From positions 186,001-250,000 of the forward strand of contig NZ_CP042176.1 of the NCBI RefSeq assembly GCF_005937885.2: a DNA stretch of 64,000 nt. Reading direction: 5' to 3'. A model generated the notes under the pieces. The model had not been told where the DNA came from, ran no database searches, and saw only the letters and a list, made by a program, of their open reading frames with translations. This document shows positions 9,828 through 19,622 of this stretch, piece after piece (the stretch's first letter is position 1; each line of letters begins with the position of its first letter). The stretch is from Bradyrhizobium sp. KBS0727. GTDB lineage: Bacteria; Pseudomonadota; Alphaproteobacteria; Rhizobiales; Xanthobacteraceae. The position numbers and the translations under genes were made by a program.

Positions 9828-12800
9828 TGTTCTGGGGTCCGGTCTCGATCACTGAGGATCGAAGATGATAGAAGACCGGTCTCCGTTTCCGCTGGTGGCG
9901 GCGCGTGCATTTCCAAAGGCGCGTTTCTGGAGCGTTTCCTCGCTTGAACCCAGGCTTCTTTTTTCGCGGCTTCTCGTTGCGGTTCGATCGCCAAATAGGA
10001 CCGGGCAAGGTGCGTCATCGTTCCGAGTGGGTCTGACGGAATCCCGTAATACCGTATTTTGCGGCCGGCTACTTTCTCGATATTTGCCACGCTCAGCTTG
10101 AGCCCGACACGCTTGAGGAACATGTTGAGTTGACGCATTGGCTTCTTCTCGAAGTCACTCCTGAACGGTTCACCAAGGATCTCCTCGATCACGGTTCGAT
10201 TGTCGCGACAAATGCCGACGAATCGATGCAGCATGTCGTCGGAAATCAATTCGGTCGTCTTGAGTCCGTCGACGGTAGTCAATCCGGCGGCCCTCATCAG
10301 CACCGCGGTGAGAATTTCGGGTTTGGTCCCTTGCAGTCGTCCTTTCGGTTTTTCTGTCGGTGCTAGTAGAATGTCTACCAATCCGTCACTGCGATCCTGC
10401 GACCAGATCATGATAATTCGAGCGAAATTTCCAACCCTGTCGAGAAGCTTACCGTCGGCATTCATTCCGACGAGCGCTTCATCCAGCGGAACTCCAACTA
10501 CCCGCTCGAAGTGATTGCGCTCGTATGTAACCCGCTCTTCCCTTGTGAGGGCAATTCCCTTGGATACTTTTATATCCAGGTCCATAAAATCGGCATCGCC
10601 GATCGTCGGTGCTGACAGCAGCGCTTCCAGGCGCTCCGCATCAAGCGCATCTCTGGCGAGTTGGTGAGGGATGGCCGAAGCCTTGTCCGAAACCCACTCG
10701 ATCGACCAGCCGTTGGCTTCTCGGAGCGCGCAAAAGAGTTCCACCAGCCGATTCTTGGAAGCGCGCTGGAGGGCAGTGACATGGGCGCAGATCATTAGAA
10801 GGGGATCGTCATGGTTATACTCCACCATACCGTCCTCTCGCCGACCTATGACGGCTCGCTTGACGACGTAAGCGCGTGCCAAATCGTCTTTGATAATGTC
10901 AGGATGGCAGGTGAAATTAAACGTGGCAGGGCTGATCCAAACATCGATCGCGCCGGGATTGCGAACCCGGGCAAGCTGCTGGTCAATGTCAGTATGGGTG
11001 TTTACAAAAGGATAGAAAAATCCGAACACTCGATCGACCCGGCATTCGCCATCGGGAAACGTGATGTCGATACCGGTGCCAATTGACGGCGTGCCTAAGA
11101 CCGCTTGAACCAGCAGTATCTTCGTCTTGATCTCGGCGAGGAAGCGGACGATGGCTTCGTCACGCGAGTTGTCGCTGGTGATGACCCTTATGACGATACC
11201 GTCGCCGCATTCGTTCACAATCATCCTGTGCAGCGTATCAATAAATCTTTTCGAGTTGCTGGTGACGAAGCACCGCTCGCCTCGCTTAATCGCATCGATC
11301 ACCTGGCTCTCCAAGAACGGTCTGCTCTTGTGAAGCTTCATCACCCGCCTGTTCTCCGGCGTCACCGGCGCGTTGTAGACAATGCGACACCGGGATGCCC
11401 AATCCTGCGGACGCATCGTGCGCAGGGCGTGCGCAGTGACGAGCCCCAAGTCCGCGTCGAGCGCAATTACAGCTTTGGCGTTCGCAACTTCAAAGTTCAG
11501 TGCGTCGAAGCAACGTTCAACACCTCGATTTTTGCTTATGGTTTCGCCGAAGAGATGCCCGAGCACTTGCTCGCTCTCGTCAATAATCACTAAGTCGAAT
11601 GCCCGGCGTTTTGACGCCGCCAATTCGCCACCGGACTCGTTGTATTTCGGCAGGCTGTCCAGGGTGACCGCCAGCGTCCGGATGGCTCCGTCCGGCTCCT
11701 CTTCGTCGTCGAGATAACAGCGAAGGCCCAATTTCCTCGCCGCTTCCCTGAGAAGCGACTGCCGATGGCCAATCAACAAGATCGATTTCGGACGCTCACC
11801 ATGGAGAATGTCGCCTCGAAATTGTCCGGCGCGAATGGCACGGATCATCGATAGCAGGGCTTCGGTCTTTCCAGATCCCTTAGGGCTTTTCACCAGCGTA
11901 ATGCCCGGCTCGTAGGCGACCGGCGGCAAAAACCGCTCCTGCTGCCTCTCGAAGCGCGGCGCGGGTGGGAAAAAGCGATCAAGGCCGGTTGCCTCTGGAT
12001 CGACTTCATGCTGGCCGGCGAACCGTTGCTCAAAAAGCCGGTCGAACGCCCCAAAATCGTAACCGTCTTGTTCGTCACTTGACCAAAACGTGACCCTGCA
12101 CGCTGAGCAACGCAGGCCGATCTGTCGTGTCCTTGACATGACCGCGAACGCACTCGGATCAGTATCATCGTGATGGGGGCAGTGCACCCGGGTTCCGACG
12201 CCGAGCTCATCGAGCCTGACCATATCACCACCAGCAATCTTCACCAACTCCGGACCAGCTATCTGCCGCACCGAAACCACCGGCAACACGCCGCCGCCGG
12301 GCTTTCGAGCTGCGCGAGCGTCGCGACCACGAGCAATCAGGCCGGCAACAACTGCTGCCGGCAAAGTTCGACCTATGTGATAGATCGCCGCCTTGGTGTT
12401 GCCGAAGAACATCCGCGCACCGTCAGAGACGGAGGCGTCGCTATTGAATTTGAGCGCGATACCCAATTGAGCGTCGGCCCAGTCACGGGCGCTTTGAATC
12501 GGCTCGTCGAGAAGGAATATGATTCGAAGACGATGGCGCTCGGCGGTATGCGACACCGTGGTGTGAACAAGTCCAGCGTGGTGCCGAACAAAGGGATGGT
12601 CATTGGCTTCGTCCAGCGTCATGCCTGCGTCTACGTCAGCCGCCAAGAAGCCGACGCCGATGAAGTTGCCAGTCTTACGATGGCCGCCGCGATACTGCGG
12701 CGCCATGGCCCACCCCTCGCGAATGGCTTCGACAATCTCGGTCTTGGAGAGCTCGACGGCGTCCCAACCTCTTCCAGAACGCCGACGGCCAGCTTCGTCG

Positions 12801-12862
12801 GGTTTGTCGACGATGCCGGCATGCACGCTGAGGGGATATTTCCGGTCCATGAACATCACCAT
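9800..12862 (-). CDS. primase-like, zinc-finger, SF2 helicase replication protein
   Basis: 1020 residues. An archaeo-eukaryotic-primase-like N terminus shows ADVDAG (acidic pair near residues 76-78) and RHRLRIIFLLDEP. A zinc-finger-like segment follows (CPHH near 228 and CSAC near 252-255). The second half is an SF2 helicase: Walker A SPKGSGKT near 326-333, Walker B IIDES near 426-430, motif V-like GTPSIGTGIDI and motif VI-like QQLARVRNPG. This layout resembles plasmid and viral origin-binding or primase-helicase proteins. It probably initiates or supports replication of the excised island. It is the leftmost gene of the element. Three in-frame ATGs lie close together at the start. Confidence 0.75.
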   Translation of the reverse strand: MVMFMDRKYPLSVHAGIVDKPDEAGRRRSGRGWDAVELSKTEIVEAIREGWAMAPQYRGGHRKTGNFIGVGFLAADVDAGMTLDEANDHPFVRHHAGLVHTTVSHTAERHRLRIIFLLDEPIQSARDWADAQLGIALKFNSDASVSDGARMFFGNTKAAIYHIGRTLPAAVVAGLIARGRDARAARKPGGGVLPVVSVRQIAGPELVKIAGGDMVRLDELGVGTRVHCPHHDDTDPSAFAVMSRTRQIGLRCSACRVTFWSSDEQDGYDFGAFDRLFEQRFAGQHEVDPEATGLDRFFPPAPRFERQQERFLPPVAYEPGITLVKSPKGSGKTEALLSMIRAIRAGQFRGDILHGERPKSILLIGHRQSLLREAARKLGLRCYLDDEEEPDGAIRTLAVTLDSLPKYNESGGELAASKRRAFDLVIIDESEQVLGHLFGETISKNRGVERCFDALNFEVANAKAVIALDADLGLVTAHALRTMRPQDWASRCRIVYNAPVTPENRRVMKLHKSRPFLESQVIDAIKRGERCFVTSNSKRFIDTLHRMIVNECGDGIVIRVITSDNSRDEAIVRFLAEIKTKILLVQAVLGTPSIGTGIDITFPDGECRVDRVFGFFYPFVNTHTDIDQQLARVRNPGAIDVWISPATFNFTCHPDIIKDDLARAYVVKRAVIGRREDGMVEYNHDDPLLMICAHVTALQRASKNRLVELFCALREANGWSIEWVSDKASAIPHQLARDALDAERLEALLSAPTIGDADFMDLDIKVSKGIALTREERVTYERNHFERVVGVPLDEALVGMNADGKLLDRVGNFARIIMIWSQDRSDGLVDILLAPTEKPKGRLQGTKPEILTAVLMRAAGLTTVDGLKTTELISDDMLHRFVGICRDNRTVIEEILGEPFRSDFEKKPMRQLNMFLKRVGLKLSVANIEKVAGRKIRYYGIPSDPLGTMTHLARSYLAIEPQREAAKKEAWVQARKRSRNAPLEMHAPPPAETETGLLSSSILSDRDRTPEQGTIDSSHL

Positions 12863-12956
12863 TCAGTTAGAAATCGCGCGTGTCTCGCGAACGACTCACA
12901 AAGAAATTCGCCGCCCCTTGGGCGGCGAATTGCAGTTAATGGCCCCGTAAGGCTGC

Positions 12957-13676
12957 CTACGGTGTGATACCGTCGGGTCGGCTCTTCGTTTCTTCCTCGA
13001 TGGCCTCTGCCAGCTCAGTTTGCAGGTACGCAATATACGTCGGCAGTTTGGCGTCTATCTCTGCCTGCACCTCCTTCGACGGCCGCGGGTAGGGGCGGTC
13101 GCCACCTTCGAAATAACGTCGGAAGCCCCGCGGATGGCTGTTGATGAACTTATGCAACGCGGCGATGGCCAGCCCTTGTTTGGTGGCCGCATCAGCTTTC
13201 TCGACAACAACTTCCATTGCCGGCAGCAGTGCCGAGTCCAGCTCGCCATCAATAAAATTGAAGCCGAACAGCTCGCGCAACTCCGTTTCAAACTGGAAGG
13301 CGTCGTAGACCGTTCGTTCTTCGACACGAAGCAGCTTGTCCTCCACCGACCAGTCGCCGGGCTCGGCACCGACACACTTACCCGCGTCGGGCATCTCCCG
13401 AGATTCGGCGGCCAAGTGATGGACATCGACAAGCTCATCCTGGACCCCAAGAACGTGCTCTTGGATGCTCACGAGATGTTCTGTGATAGTGTCCCATTGC
13501 GTTGAGGTCATGCGATCGCAGGCCGCTTTCCAGGCTTTAAGCCTGCTGAAGCATCCTACGGCATTGGCATCGATGGAAGCGAGGTTTGACTGGACGCAAT
13601 TCAGTAGCCCATCAGCGCAAGGGAATGGGTTTGTTACTCTAGCTTCTGGTTCAATGTTATGATGCGGTTTATTCAT
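12957..13676 (-). CDS. unknown protein, possible partner of the replication gene
   Basis: 239 residues, mostly helical by composition, acidic, without signal peptide or membrane segment. It is transcribed in the same direction as the replication gene, 94 bp upstream of it, and may be co-transcribed. No domain recognised. Confidence 0.6.
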   Translation of the reverse strand: MNKPHHNIEPEARVTNPFPCADGLLNCVQSNLASIDANAVGCFSRLKAWKAACDRMTSTQWDTITEHLVSIQEHVLGVQDELVDVHHLAAESREMPDAGKCVGAEPGDWSVEDKLLRVEERTVYDAFQFETELRELFGFNFIDGELDSALLPAMEVVVEKADAATKQGLAIAALHKFINSHPRGFRRYFEGGDRPYPRPSKEVQAEIDAKLPTYIAYLQTELAEAIEEETKSRPDGITP

Positions 13677-13846
13677 GGCGTTGGTTTCATTTTGGCGCCT
13701 GCCCTATTGCAGACTCCCGAGATGGACCAAATCGCCAATAGTTTTTCCATTGCAAAGACGAAGGCCTTCTTCGCTGCAATTGCGCCGCACTTTGCTCGCG
13801 TGTAGCTTCGAGGCGATAACCAGCTATCGAGCGGGGCTTTGATTCG

Positions 13847-14371
13847 ATGTCGAAAGAGTATCCGAAGCTATTAAATGAGCGATTCAAATGGATCGCGAGG
13901 CAAGGACTAGTCAGCGATTACAAGGCAATCGATCGTCGCCGCCTCGCCAGGTCATTCAGCTTGGTCGCTGCGATTATCGATTGTGGTGACGATGAAGATA
14001 AGCCTGTCTTAGACGCCTTCCGTAAGACCCAACTTAACTACAACGATCCGTTTCATTGGTGGGAATTGCTGCACGCATTCTGCTCTGTTCACTCCAAGCG
14101 TCCGAAGAGGCGACTATGGACCGAGAAGAGGAAGAAACAATTGGTAAAGGATGCCGTCGCGGCCGGCAGCCGCGGCATGTCGATATTCGCAATTTGCCAA
14201 GAGATGAAACGGCGCAAGCCCAAGGAATGGCTGCAAGTGCCCGAAAATTTACAAGCACAAATTACGCGCTTTGATTTGACGCAGGAAATTCGCCGAAAAA
14301 TTGAAGCGAAGCGATCTATCCAAAAGTCAGTTCGCTCTTCAGCTCCGCGGAGAACGAAAAACCCGACGTAA
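13847..14371 (+). CDS. basic protein of unknown function
   Basis: 174 residues, strongly basic in the C-terminal half (KRPKRRLWTEKRKKQLVKD, RRKIEAKRSIQK), which would suit nucleic acid binding, but no helix-turn-helix or known domain is evident. Divergent from the preceding gene. Confidence 0.55.
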   Translation: MSKEYPKLLNERFKWIARQGLVSDYKAIDRRRLARSFSLVAAIIDCGDDEDKPVLDAFRKTQLNYNDPFHWWELLHAFCSVHSKRPKRRLWTEKRKKQLVKDAVAAGSRGMSIFAICQEMKRRKPKEWLQVPENLQAQITRFDLTQEIRRKIEAKRSIQKSVRSSAPRRTKNPT

Positions 14372-14409
14372 ATTGCGGCCGAAGGAGAAGATAAAGGCCC
14401 GCCAAGTAG

Positions 14410-14809
14410 AGGCTCGGCAGCCCCATCGATAACCGAACCATCTGCGACTTGTTCGGCGTCGCGAACATGGGCGGCATTCGCGTCAACAAATGGCAACCTG
14501 ATCGTCCTTAGTTCAAACAACACCGACGCCACCTACTGCAACCAATGGCGAGGCGACGTCCTGCATTTTGTCGGGTTGGGTACGCTCAAGCCGCAGAAGC
14601 TCGATCGGCGAAGCAAGACGCTGACTTTCTTGGATAGGGACGATACCATCGGCATGAACGAGATATTCGAGGACGCTCGGCGAAGCGTGCCGATGCCGGA
14701 TCTGCCGAGGTCCTTACAAGATCAAATCGCGACCGGTCCGATGAGCATCGAGGACATCGAACGGCCGAGCCACAGAACTCGCGCTCGGTTTGATCAGTTC
14801 GACGAATGA
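14410..14809 (+). pseudogene. frameshifted fragment resembling the SRA-like domain of ScoMcrA-type proteins
   Basis: Frame 14410-14511 reads ...CDLFGVANMGGIRVNK and then stops. Shifting by one base at about 14491 continues as GNLIVLSSNN...WRGDVLHFVGLG...LDRRSKTL to the stop at 14809. The pattern NMGGIR, LIVLSSN, WxGDVLHFVGxG recalls the SRA-like modified-DNA reader of ScoMcrA-type HNH endonucleases. No HNH part follows and the end is unlike the family. The assignment rests on pattern memory only. Confidence 0.4.
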
Positions 14810-14837
14810 ACTGAGATGGCCATTTCGCAGCCAAGCC

Positions 14838-15608
14838 TCACTCACTGAGCAGTTCGGGTCGGTATTCGAAGTGCATCGTGTCGTAGTGATACCATTTACC
14901 GCCCCAGATGAACCCGTGACGCTCAAAGATATCGACGATCTCCTGAGGCATCCTGTTCTTGTAGGGGATCGTTTTGGCTTTACCAGACCACAGCCAGTAG
15001 TCTGAATATTTCAAATTCAGGTCTATCGCCGCAGCGTACCCATGCATGCTCATCTTGCCCGTATCAGCCACAGGGCGGCACGACAGAACGCCAGCTATGG
15101 GATACGCGGCTGCCTTTATCTCGGGTTTGAGTTCGTCAATCTCGCCGGAGACCTCCCTTAGGCGATCTGCAATTCCGTTGACCTGCGTCACTTGCACCGG
15201 CTTTCCCCACGATCGCGGCAGCCAAGTTATCGTGACGAGATTCTTTTTCACTTCACCAGCATTGCAGTCGCCGTACATCTTTTTGAAAAACGCTTCATTG
15301 CGAAACCTGCCTGGATCGGCGTTTGGCGCAGGTGGGGAGGAGTTACCTCTGGGATATGACAAACTAAGCTGATCCATGATGGACGCTTTGCGTAACAGAT
15401 CATCAAAGGACTTCTGACCAACGCCGTCGTCAGCCAACATAACCGTCCCATCACGCCAGAAGATATGTTTTTCATCGTGGCCAGACAGGGCATCAGGATA
15501 GGCACGAACGAGCCGATCGAGACTTTCCGTTTTGCTCTCAGCTCTCACAATTCCAGGCATCAAAACGAGTGCAATCAGCATGGCTTTGACCGCGAAAGAA
15601 GAAGCCAT
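14838..15608 (-). CDS. exported M15-family (VanY-like) peptidase
   Basis: About 256 residues from ATG 15608, which directly yields a signal peptide (MASSFAVKAMLIALVLMPGIVRA). The catalytic zinc motifs of M15 D-alanyl-D-alanine peptidases are present: SMHGYAAAIDLN (H and D ligands) and WYHYDTMHFEY (H ligand). It should act on peptidoglycan stem peptides in the periplasm. The gene starts at the last base of the caspase-YARHG frame, so the two may form one transcript. Confidence 0.8.
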   Translation of the reverse strand: MASSFAVKAMLIALVLMPGIVRAESKTESLDRLVRAYPDALSGHDEKHIFWRDGTVMLADDGVGQKSFDDLLRKASIMDQLSLSYPRGNSSPPAPNADPGRFRNEAFFKKMYGDCNAGEVKKNLVTITWLPRSWGKPVQVTQVNGIADRLREVSGEIDELKPEIKAAAYPIAGVLSCRPVADTGKMSMHGYAAAIDLNLKYSDYWLWSGKAKTIPYKNRMPQEIVDIFERHGFIWGGKWYHYDTMHFEYRPELLSE

Positions 15609-16964
15609 TACCGCTTCTCGATCCGATCCATGAGCGCAATGTTCGCTTGCTCGATTGAGTTGAGCCTCGGATTCCAAGTATTTGGCGAATACCATGAGAA
15701 GCGTCCAAATCGGGCCTTGAGATCTGCAGCTTCAAAATAACGTCCTCTTCGCGCGAAAATCTCGTTGCGGGCGATCCGTAACTGTTCCTTGGAGAGGGTC
15801 ATCAGCTCTCCGGCGGTGAGCATACGTCTGTCAGAATCAGGAATAATAAATTCGCTTTGAGGCACGTTGCTGGGCTCTATGCGCTCAATCAAAGCGACGT
15901 TTGCCTTCTCGATGTCGTTGAGCTGGGGATCCCATGTGTTCGGCGAGTACCAGGCGAACCTGCTAAATCGCGCCGTCAAATCGGGTGAATTGAAATAGCG
16001 CCCCTTCCGGGCAAAGATCTCGTTTCGGGCGACGCGAAGTTCGTCCTTTGAAAGACGCCTCAGCTCTTCGGGTGAGAGCATTCGGCTGTCTGAATCTGGA
16101 AATATAAAATCGGATGGTGTCCTCGCGGTTATTGGTGCCGTTGGGACAGGACTCGGCGCTGGTGGCAAAATACTTGTTGCAGGACCCGCTGTGGCGACTT
16201 GATTGGCGGAAGTGCCCGAAAAGTAAAATGAGCCATCGATCGGTGACGTGGAGACCCATGGCTGTTGCGAACTTCCCGTCGCGCGTTTAACTATCAATCC
16301 CACTTGATTGAATGCCTGAAGCACGTCCAGTCCCGGCTTCTGCATCGTTTCGACGAGAGCCCTCGTAAATGGGCTGTGGCCATCGTCACCATCCAACGCC
16401 ACGTTCCCAGGCTGAGTCGCATAGGAGAGTAGGGTCCCTTCCGGAGCGCGGATTTGAGCTAGCCCCCCCATCGGAAGCGCGCAGTCCCCGTCCACCGAAC
16501 GGATTGTTCCTGCACGCATCTAAGATGACGATGTTCAGCTTAGTTCCGGCACCTTCCATCTGGCGAAGCACGAGCGAGACGTCGACCATCTGAAAATCGA
16601 CATCCGTTTCGCGCGTCGGATTGGCCGTGACGGGAACAAGGTAATTCGTGCCCCGAACTTGCAGGCCGTGTCCGGCGTAATAAAAAAGCGCAACGTCGGC
16701 ACCGATCAACTGGTTTCCAAAACGCTGGACCACGTTATCAAAGCTTGATTTGTCGAGGTCGACCTGCGCTCCTCCACCCACCAAGGTGAAGCCGAGCTTG
16801 CTAAGCGTATCCGCTACTAGTAGCGCGTCACTTTTGGGATTTTCCAGCCGGGACACGCTCTGATACGCCGAATTGCCTATGATCAGAGCGATGCGCTTTT
16901 CAGCCGAAGCCGGTGAAACGAAAAATAAGACAAGCAATATCGCAGAAAGACCGTTTCAGCGCAT
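15608..16964 (-). pseudogene. exported caspase-like (C14) peptidase with two YARHG domains, broken
   Basis: The 5' part reads EKRIALIIGNSAY with catalytic YYAGHG and ILDACRNNPF of metacaspase-type C14 peptidases. A frameshift at a run of seven Gs (around 16463-16469) then moves the frame; removing one G gives DGGLAQIRAPEGTLLSYATQPGN, the normal continuation. Two YARHG domains follow (LRVARNEIFARKGRYF and LRIARNEIFARRGRYF). At the 5' end, ATG 16964 has a GGAAG site but its third codon is TGA; beyond it lies a typical signal peptide. A TTG at 16937 could bypass the stop, not the frameshift. Confidence 0.75.
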
Positions 16965-17836
16965 GGTTTGCTTCCACAAAATAAAGCCGGAGAATAGCAG
17001 ACGAATTACGCGAAATCGATCCTCATCGGACTGCCAAAGGGGAGGAATAATCGCCTTCTCACCCTCACTTCGTTCGGGTGAGCGCCCTTCGGGCGTGTTC
17101 AGGATCTTGATAAATCCTACTCGACCAAGCATCATCCTCCACTAACTCCCATGCGTGCGGTTACGGCTGAGGACATCACTTTGCTCCTCAGCAAAATGAT
17201 CCGTGCGTACTACGGCTGTCGGTATCATCGGGATCAGAAGAACCATTCTCGTGGTCGGGACCGGCAGTGCGGTGAGCCCCTGTTACCTTCCGCTTATCTG
17301 CGCGAAGTCGACGACGAGACCGATCCGACGATCTCGTCACCCTTTGACGGTATAAAGCATTCCCGTCTCTCGTCAGGCTTAGTTTAGCGACCGTGCTTGC
17401 TTTGGTCGTTTACTCCCAGGACACATCAGGCAGGGTAGCCCGGATGCTCCGACCGGTGTCTCAGTCCACCGGGGTTTCCGCACGTACTCACCTATTCGGA
17501 AGGGTGCGGGGCGCTAACATGAGTGCGCCGATACTGAGATGTTGGGTATTTATGGTCGCTTCATATCCAAGAGATACTGCGGATCGATTCACTTCCGGAT
17601 AGGAAAACAAGAGCATTCCTTTTCGGTAATCGAACGAAAAGTCGGGGTCGTTGGCGTTCTCCTTGTCGGGGAACCCTAATTCAGCTACCCCCAGCCCCGC
17701 CCGGGCTAGGGCTGAAGTTGTTTACTTCTCGACGTCCGTTCGCTCCTTAGCGGACACGGACAATAATCACTTAGTGTTGCATTTTGGGAGGGGGTCGAGA
17801 CCGCCAAGAGGCTGCTGCGTGCCGGAAGGGTTTGAT
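16965..17836. other. 872-bp stretch without a supported gene
   Basis: Only short open frames with no recognisable protein. Two small hairpins occur near 17060-17100 (CTCAC/GTGAG and GCGCCC-TTCG-GGGCG-like), possibly a terminator. GC-rich stems lie near 17690-17720. No tRNA, rRNA or familiar insertion sequence is seen; a structured RNA or decayed element is possible. Confidence 0.4.
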
Positions 17837-18394
17837 ATGATCGATGGCCTGCCAAGCTGGGAGCCGTCATTGTACAACCGTGATTATTATCTTCATCTAA
17901 GGCGAGAGCGCCAGCCAGCAGACATCAAGCTGGTCATTGTTGCAGAGTCGCCGCCGGCGTCCGGAAAATACTTTTACGACACGACGGGCTCGCCAAAGGA
18001 GCCGTTGTTTGCGGCGCTGATGCTGCAACTCGACATCGCCCCCACCACAAAGGTGGATGGCCTGCTCGAACTCCAAAAGAAGGGCTGGATCTTGATCGAT
18101 GCCACATATCAGCCGGTCGACAAACTCGCTAAGGACGCAAGCCTTGATCGTGATGCAGTGATCGTCAGGGATTATCCTCTGCTTCTGGGCGACCTCATGG
18201 GCCTGACGCCTGATCGATCCGTCCCGTTGGTCCTGATCAAAGCCAACGTCTGCCGGGTGTTGGAGCCACAACTATCAAAAGACGGGTTCACTGTGCTCAA
18301 CGGCGGCAGGGCCATCTATTTTCCAAGCCATGGTAGGCAGACCGATTTCAAGAAGCAATTTTCTGCTGTCGTATCCGGCTCGCTGAATAGGTGA
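17837..18394 (+). CDS. protein resembling the uracil-DNA glycosylase superfamily
   Basis: About 185 residues from ATG 17837, preceded by GGAAGGG. LVIVAESPPASGKYFYD resembles the first active-site loop of UDG-like proteins, and FPSHGRQTDFKKQF near the C terminus resembles the HPSG..F...F loop, but several family residues are not evident. Treat as a weak family match; activity is not established by the sequence. Confidence 0.5.
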   Translation: MIDGLPSWEPSLYNRDYYLHLRRERQPADIKLVIVAESPPASGKYFYDTTGSPKEPLFAALMLQLDIAPTTKVDGLLELQKKGWILIDATYQPVDKLAKDASLDRDAVIVRDYPLLLGDLMGLTPDRSVPLVLIKANVCRVLEPQLSKDGFTVLNGGRAIYFPSHGRQTDFKKQFSAVVSGSLNR

Positions 18395-18518
18395 CGGAGG
18401 GACAGCCATCGTCTACCCGTTACACCATGCGCGCGCCTCATAATGTCCGCTTGTCTGCGCCTTCGGTTTGCGAAACCGGTACGAGATGTTAGAACGCCGC
18501 TCCTGAATTGGAGTAAAA

Positions 18519-18707
18519 ATGACGAACAAGACAAAGAAAAAAACGACAGCACGCCGCGAGTGGACTGCGACTGAAATCCACAAGCTCAAGGGTCTCGCTA
18601 AGCAAAAGACGGGTGTCGATAAAATCGCGCGCGCGTTGAAGCGGACGGTTGCTGCCACGACGGTGAAAGCTTCTCTCCTCGGTATCTCGCTAGATACCAG
18701 AGGTTAA
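18519..18707 (+). CDS. small helix-turn-helix-like protein
   Basis: 62 residues, basic, with GGAG 8 bp before the ATG. The segment REWTATEIHKLKGLAKQKTGVDKIARALKRT looks like a SANT/Myb- or GcrA-type helix-turn-helix. It converges on the tyrosine recombinase, overlapping by 4 bp. Confidence 0.6.
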   Translation: MTNKTKKKTTARREWTATEIHKLKGLAKQKTGVDKIARALKRTVAATTVKASLLGISLDTRG

Positions 18708-19288
18708 ACCAGCTCGACGATTCGGACTTGAGCTTCCGGATTAGGCTCGATGTATCTCTGCGTCGTCCGGAGGTTCGAGTGACCAGCCAACATCTGGACG
18801 TCTCGCAGCGATCCACCGACGGTCGAGATCTTCCGCGCGGCGCTGGTGATAAAAGTGCGTCTGCCGCTATGGCTCGAACAGCCATTAAACCCCACGTATC
18901 GATACCATCGCCAGAATAGGTTCACGATGGCCTGTGCGGACATGCTTCTGGATCGTTCGCTCTCGATCATGAATCGCCCACTGACGATCCCGACGGTTGG
19001 GGCGTAAGCGACCAATGCGGCTCGAAGTTCTTCGCTGATGGGAACGACGCGTCCCGACTGACCCTTGCTGGCCGCATTCTCCAAGGAGATCGCGTCACCG
19101 ATTTGTCCCCTAGCGTCCGTAACCATCCTCCAAGTCAGCTTCGCAATTTCCTTGGCCCGGAGGCCGGCCTTGACTGACAGAAGGAAGATCACTCGGTTTC
19201 GGGTTGGCCACCGGGTCTTTGCTAGGTAACCGAGGACGGCCTCGGTCTGCCCCTTAGTCAACGTCTTAGCCTGTTTCCCTAAGCCCAT
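18704..19288 (-). CDS. short tyrosine recombinase, catalytic domain only
   Basis: About 194 residues from ATG 19288 (a start at 19300 is also possible). Catalytic residues are present: R in KAGLRAKEIAKL, HSGRR in the HxxR box, LAGHSNL, and the Tyr in TTQRYIEPN. There is almost no N-terminal core-binding domain, so the protein is shorter than typical phage integrases. It may be a resolvase-type or regulatory recombinase, or the integrase of a smaller element nested in the island. No att site for it was found. Confidence 0.75.
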   Translation of the reverse strand: MGLGKQAKTLTKGQTEAVLGYLAKTRWPTRNRVIFLLSVKAGLRAKEIAKLTWRMVTDARGQIGDAISLENAASKGQSGRVVPISEELRAALVAYAPTVGIVSGRFMIESERSRSMSAQAIVNLFWRWYRYVGFNGCSSHSGRRTFITSAARKISTVGGSLRDVQMLAGHSNLRTTQRYIEPNPEAQVRIVELV

Positions 19289-19300
19289 GCAGCCCTCCAA

Positions 19301-19622
19301 ACCGATTATTTATCGGCATCAGGACGCTAGACTGTAATCAGTCTGGAAGGGTCGTACATGCCGACCGGAAAATAGTCTTTGGCAGACAGGGGCTTGGAGC
19401 AACTGATTACGGAAGGGACATTCTATCATCAGTCGTCATATCTTCTCAGCATATAGCTTGGTCCAATTCCAGCCCAGCGGCTAACACCCCGTTCAGCGAG
19501 TGGCGCTTAGATTCAGGAAGCCGGGGCTAATCTAGATTAGAATTCGTATTGCAACCAGGAAGCGGGTTTGTTAGAAAATACAAGCTTAGGCTGGCGCGCG
19601 AAGGCTGGCTGGGAGCATCACT
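19301..19622. promoter_or_regulatory. regulatory region ahead of the peptidase operon
   Basis: 322 bp between the divergent recombinase and subtilase genes. It contains the perfect 14-bp palindrome CTAATCTAGATTAG at 19527-19540, a plausible operator about 80 bp before the subtilase start. No convincing -35/-10 pair was assigned. Confidence 0.35.

Noticed and set aside
17151..17602. Two small plus-strand frames in the gene-free stretch
   Set aside because: No ribosome site, no domain and unusual composition; also considered as a group II intron end but no domain V was found.
18704..19288. The tyrosine recombinase as the integrase of the whole island
   Set aside because: It is far from either end and lacks the N-terminal DNA-binding part; the boundary sequences fit the serine integrase at the right end.
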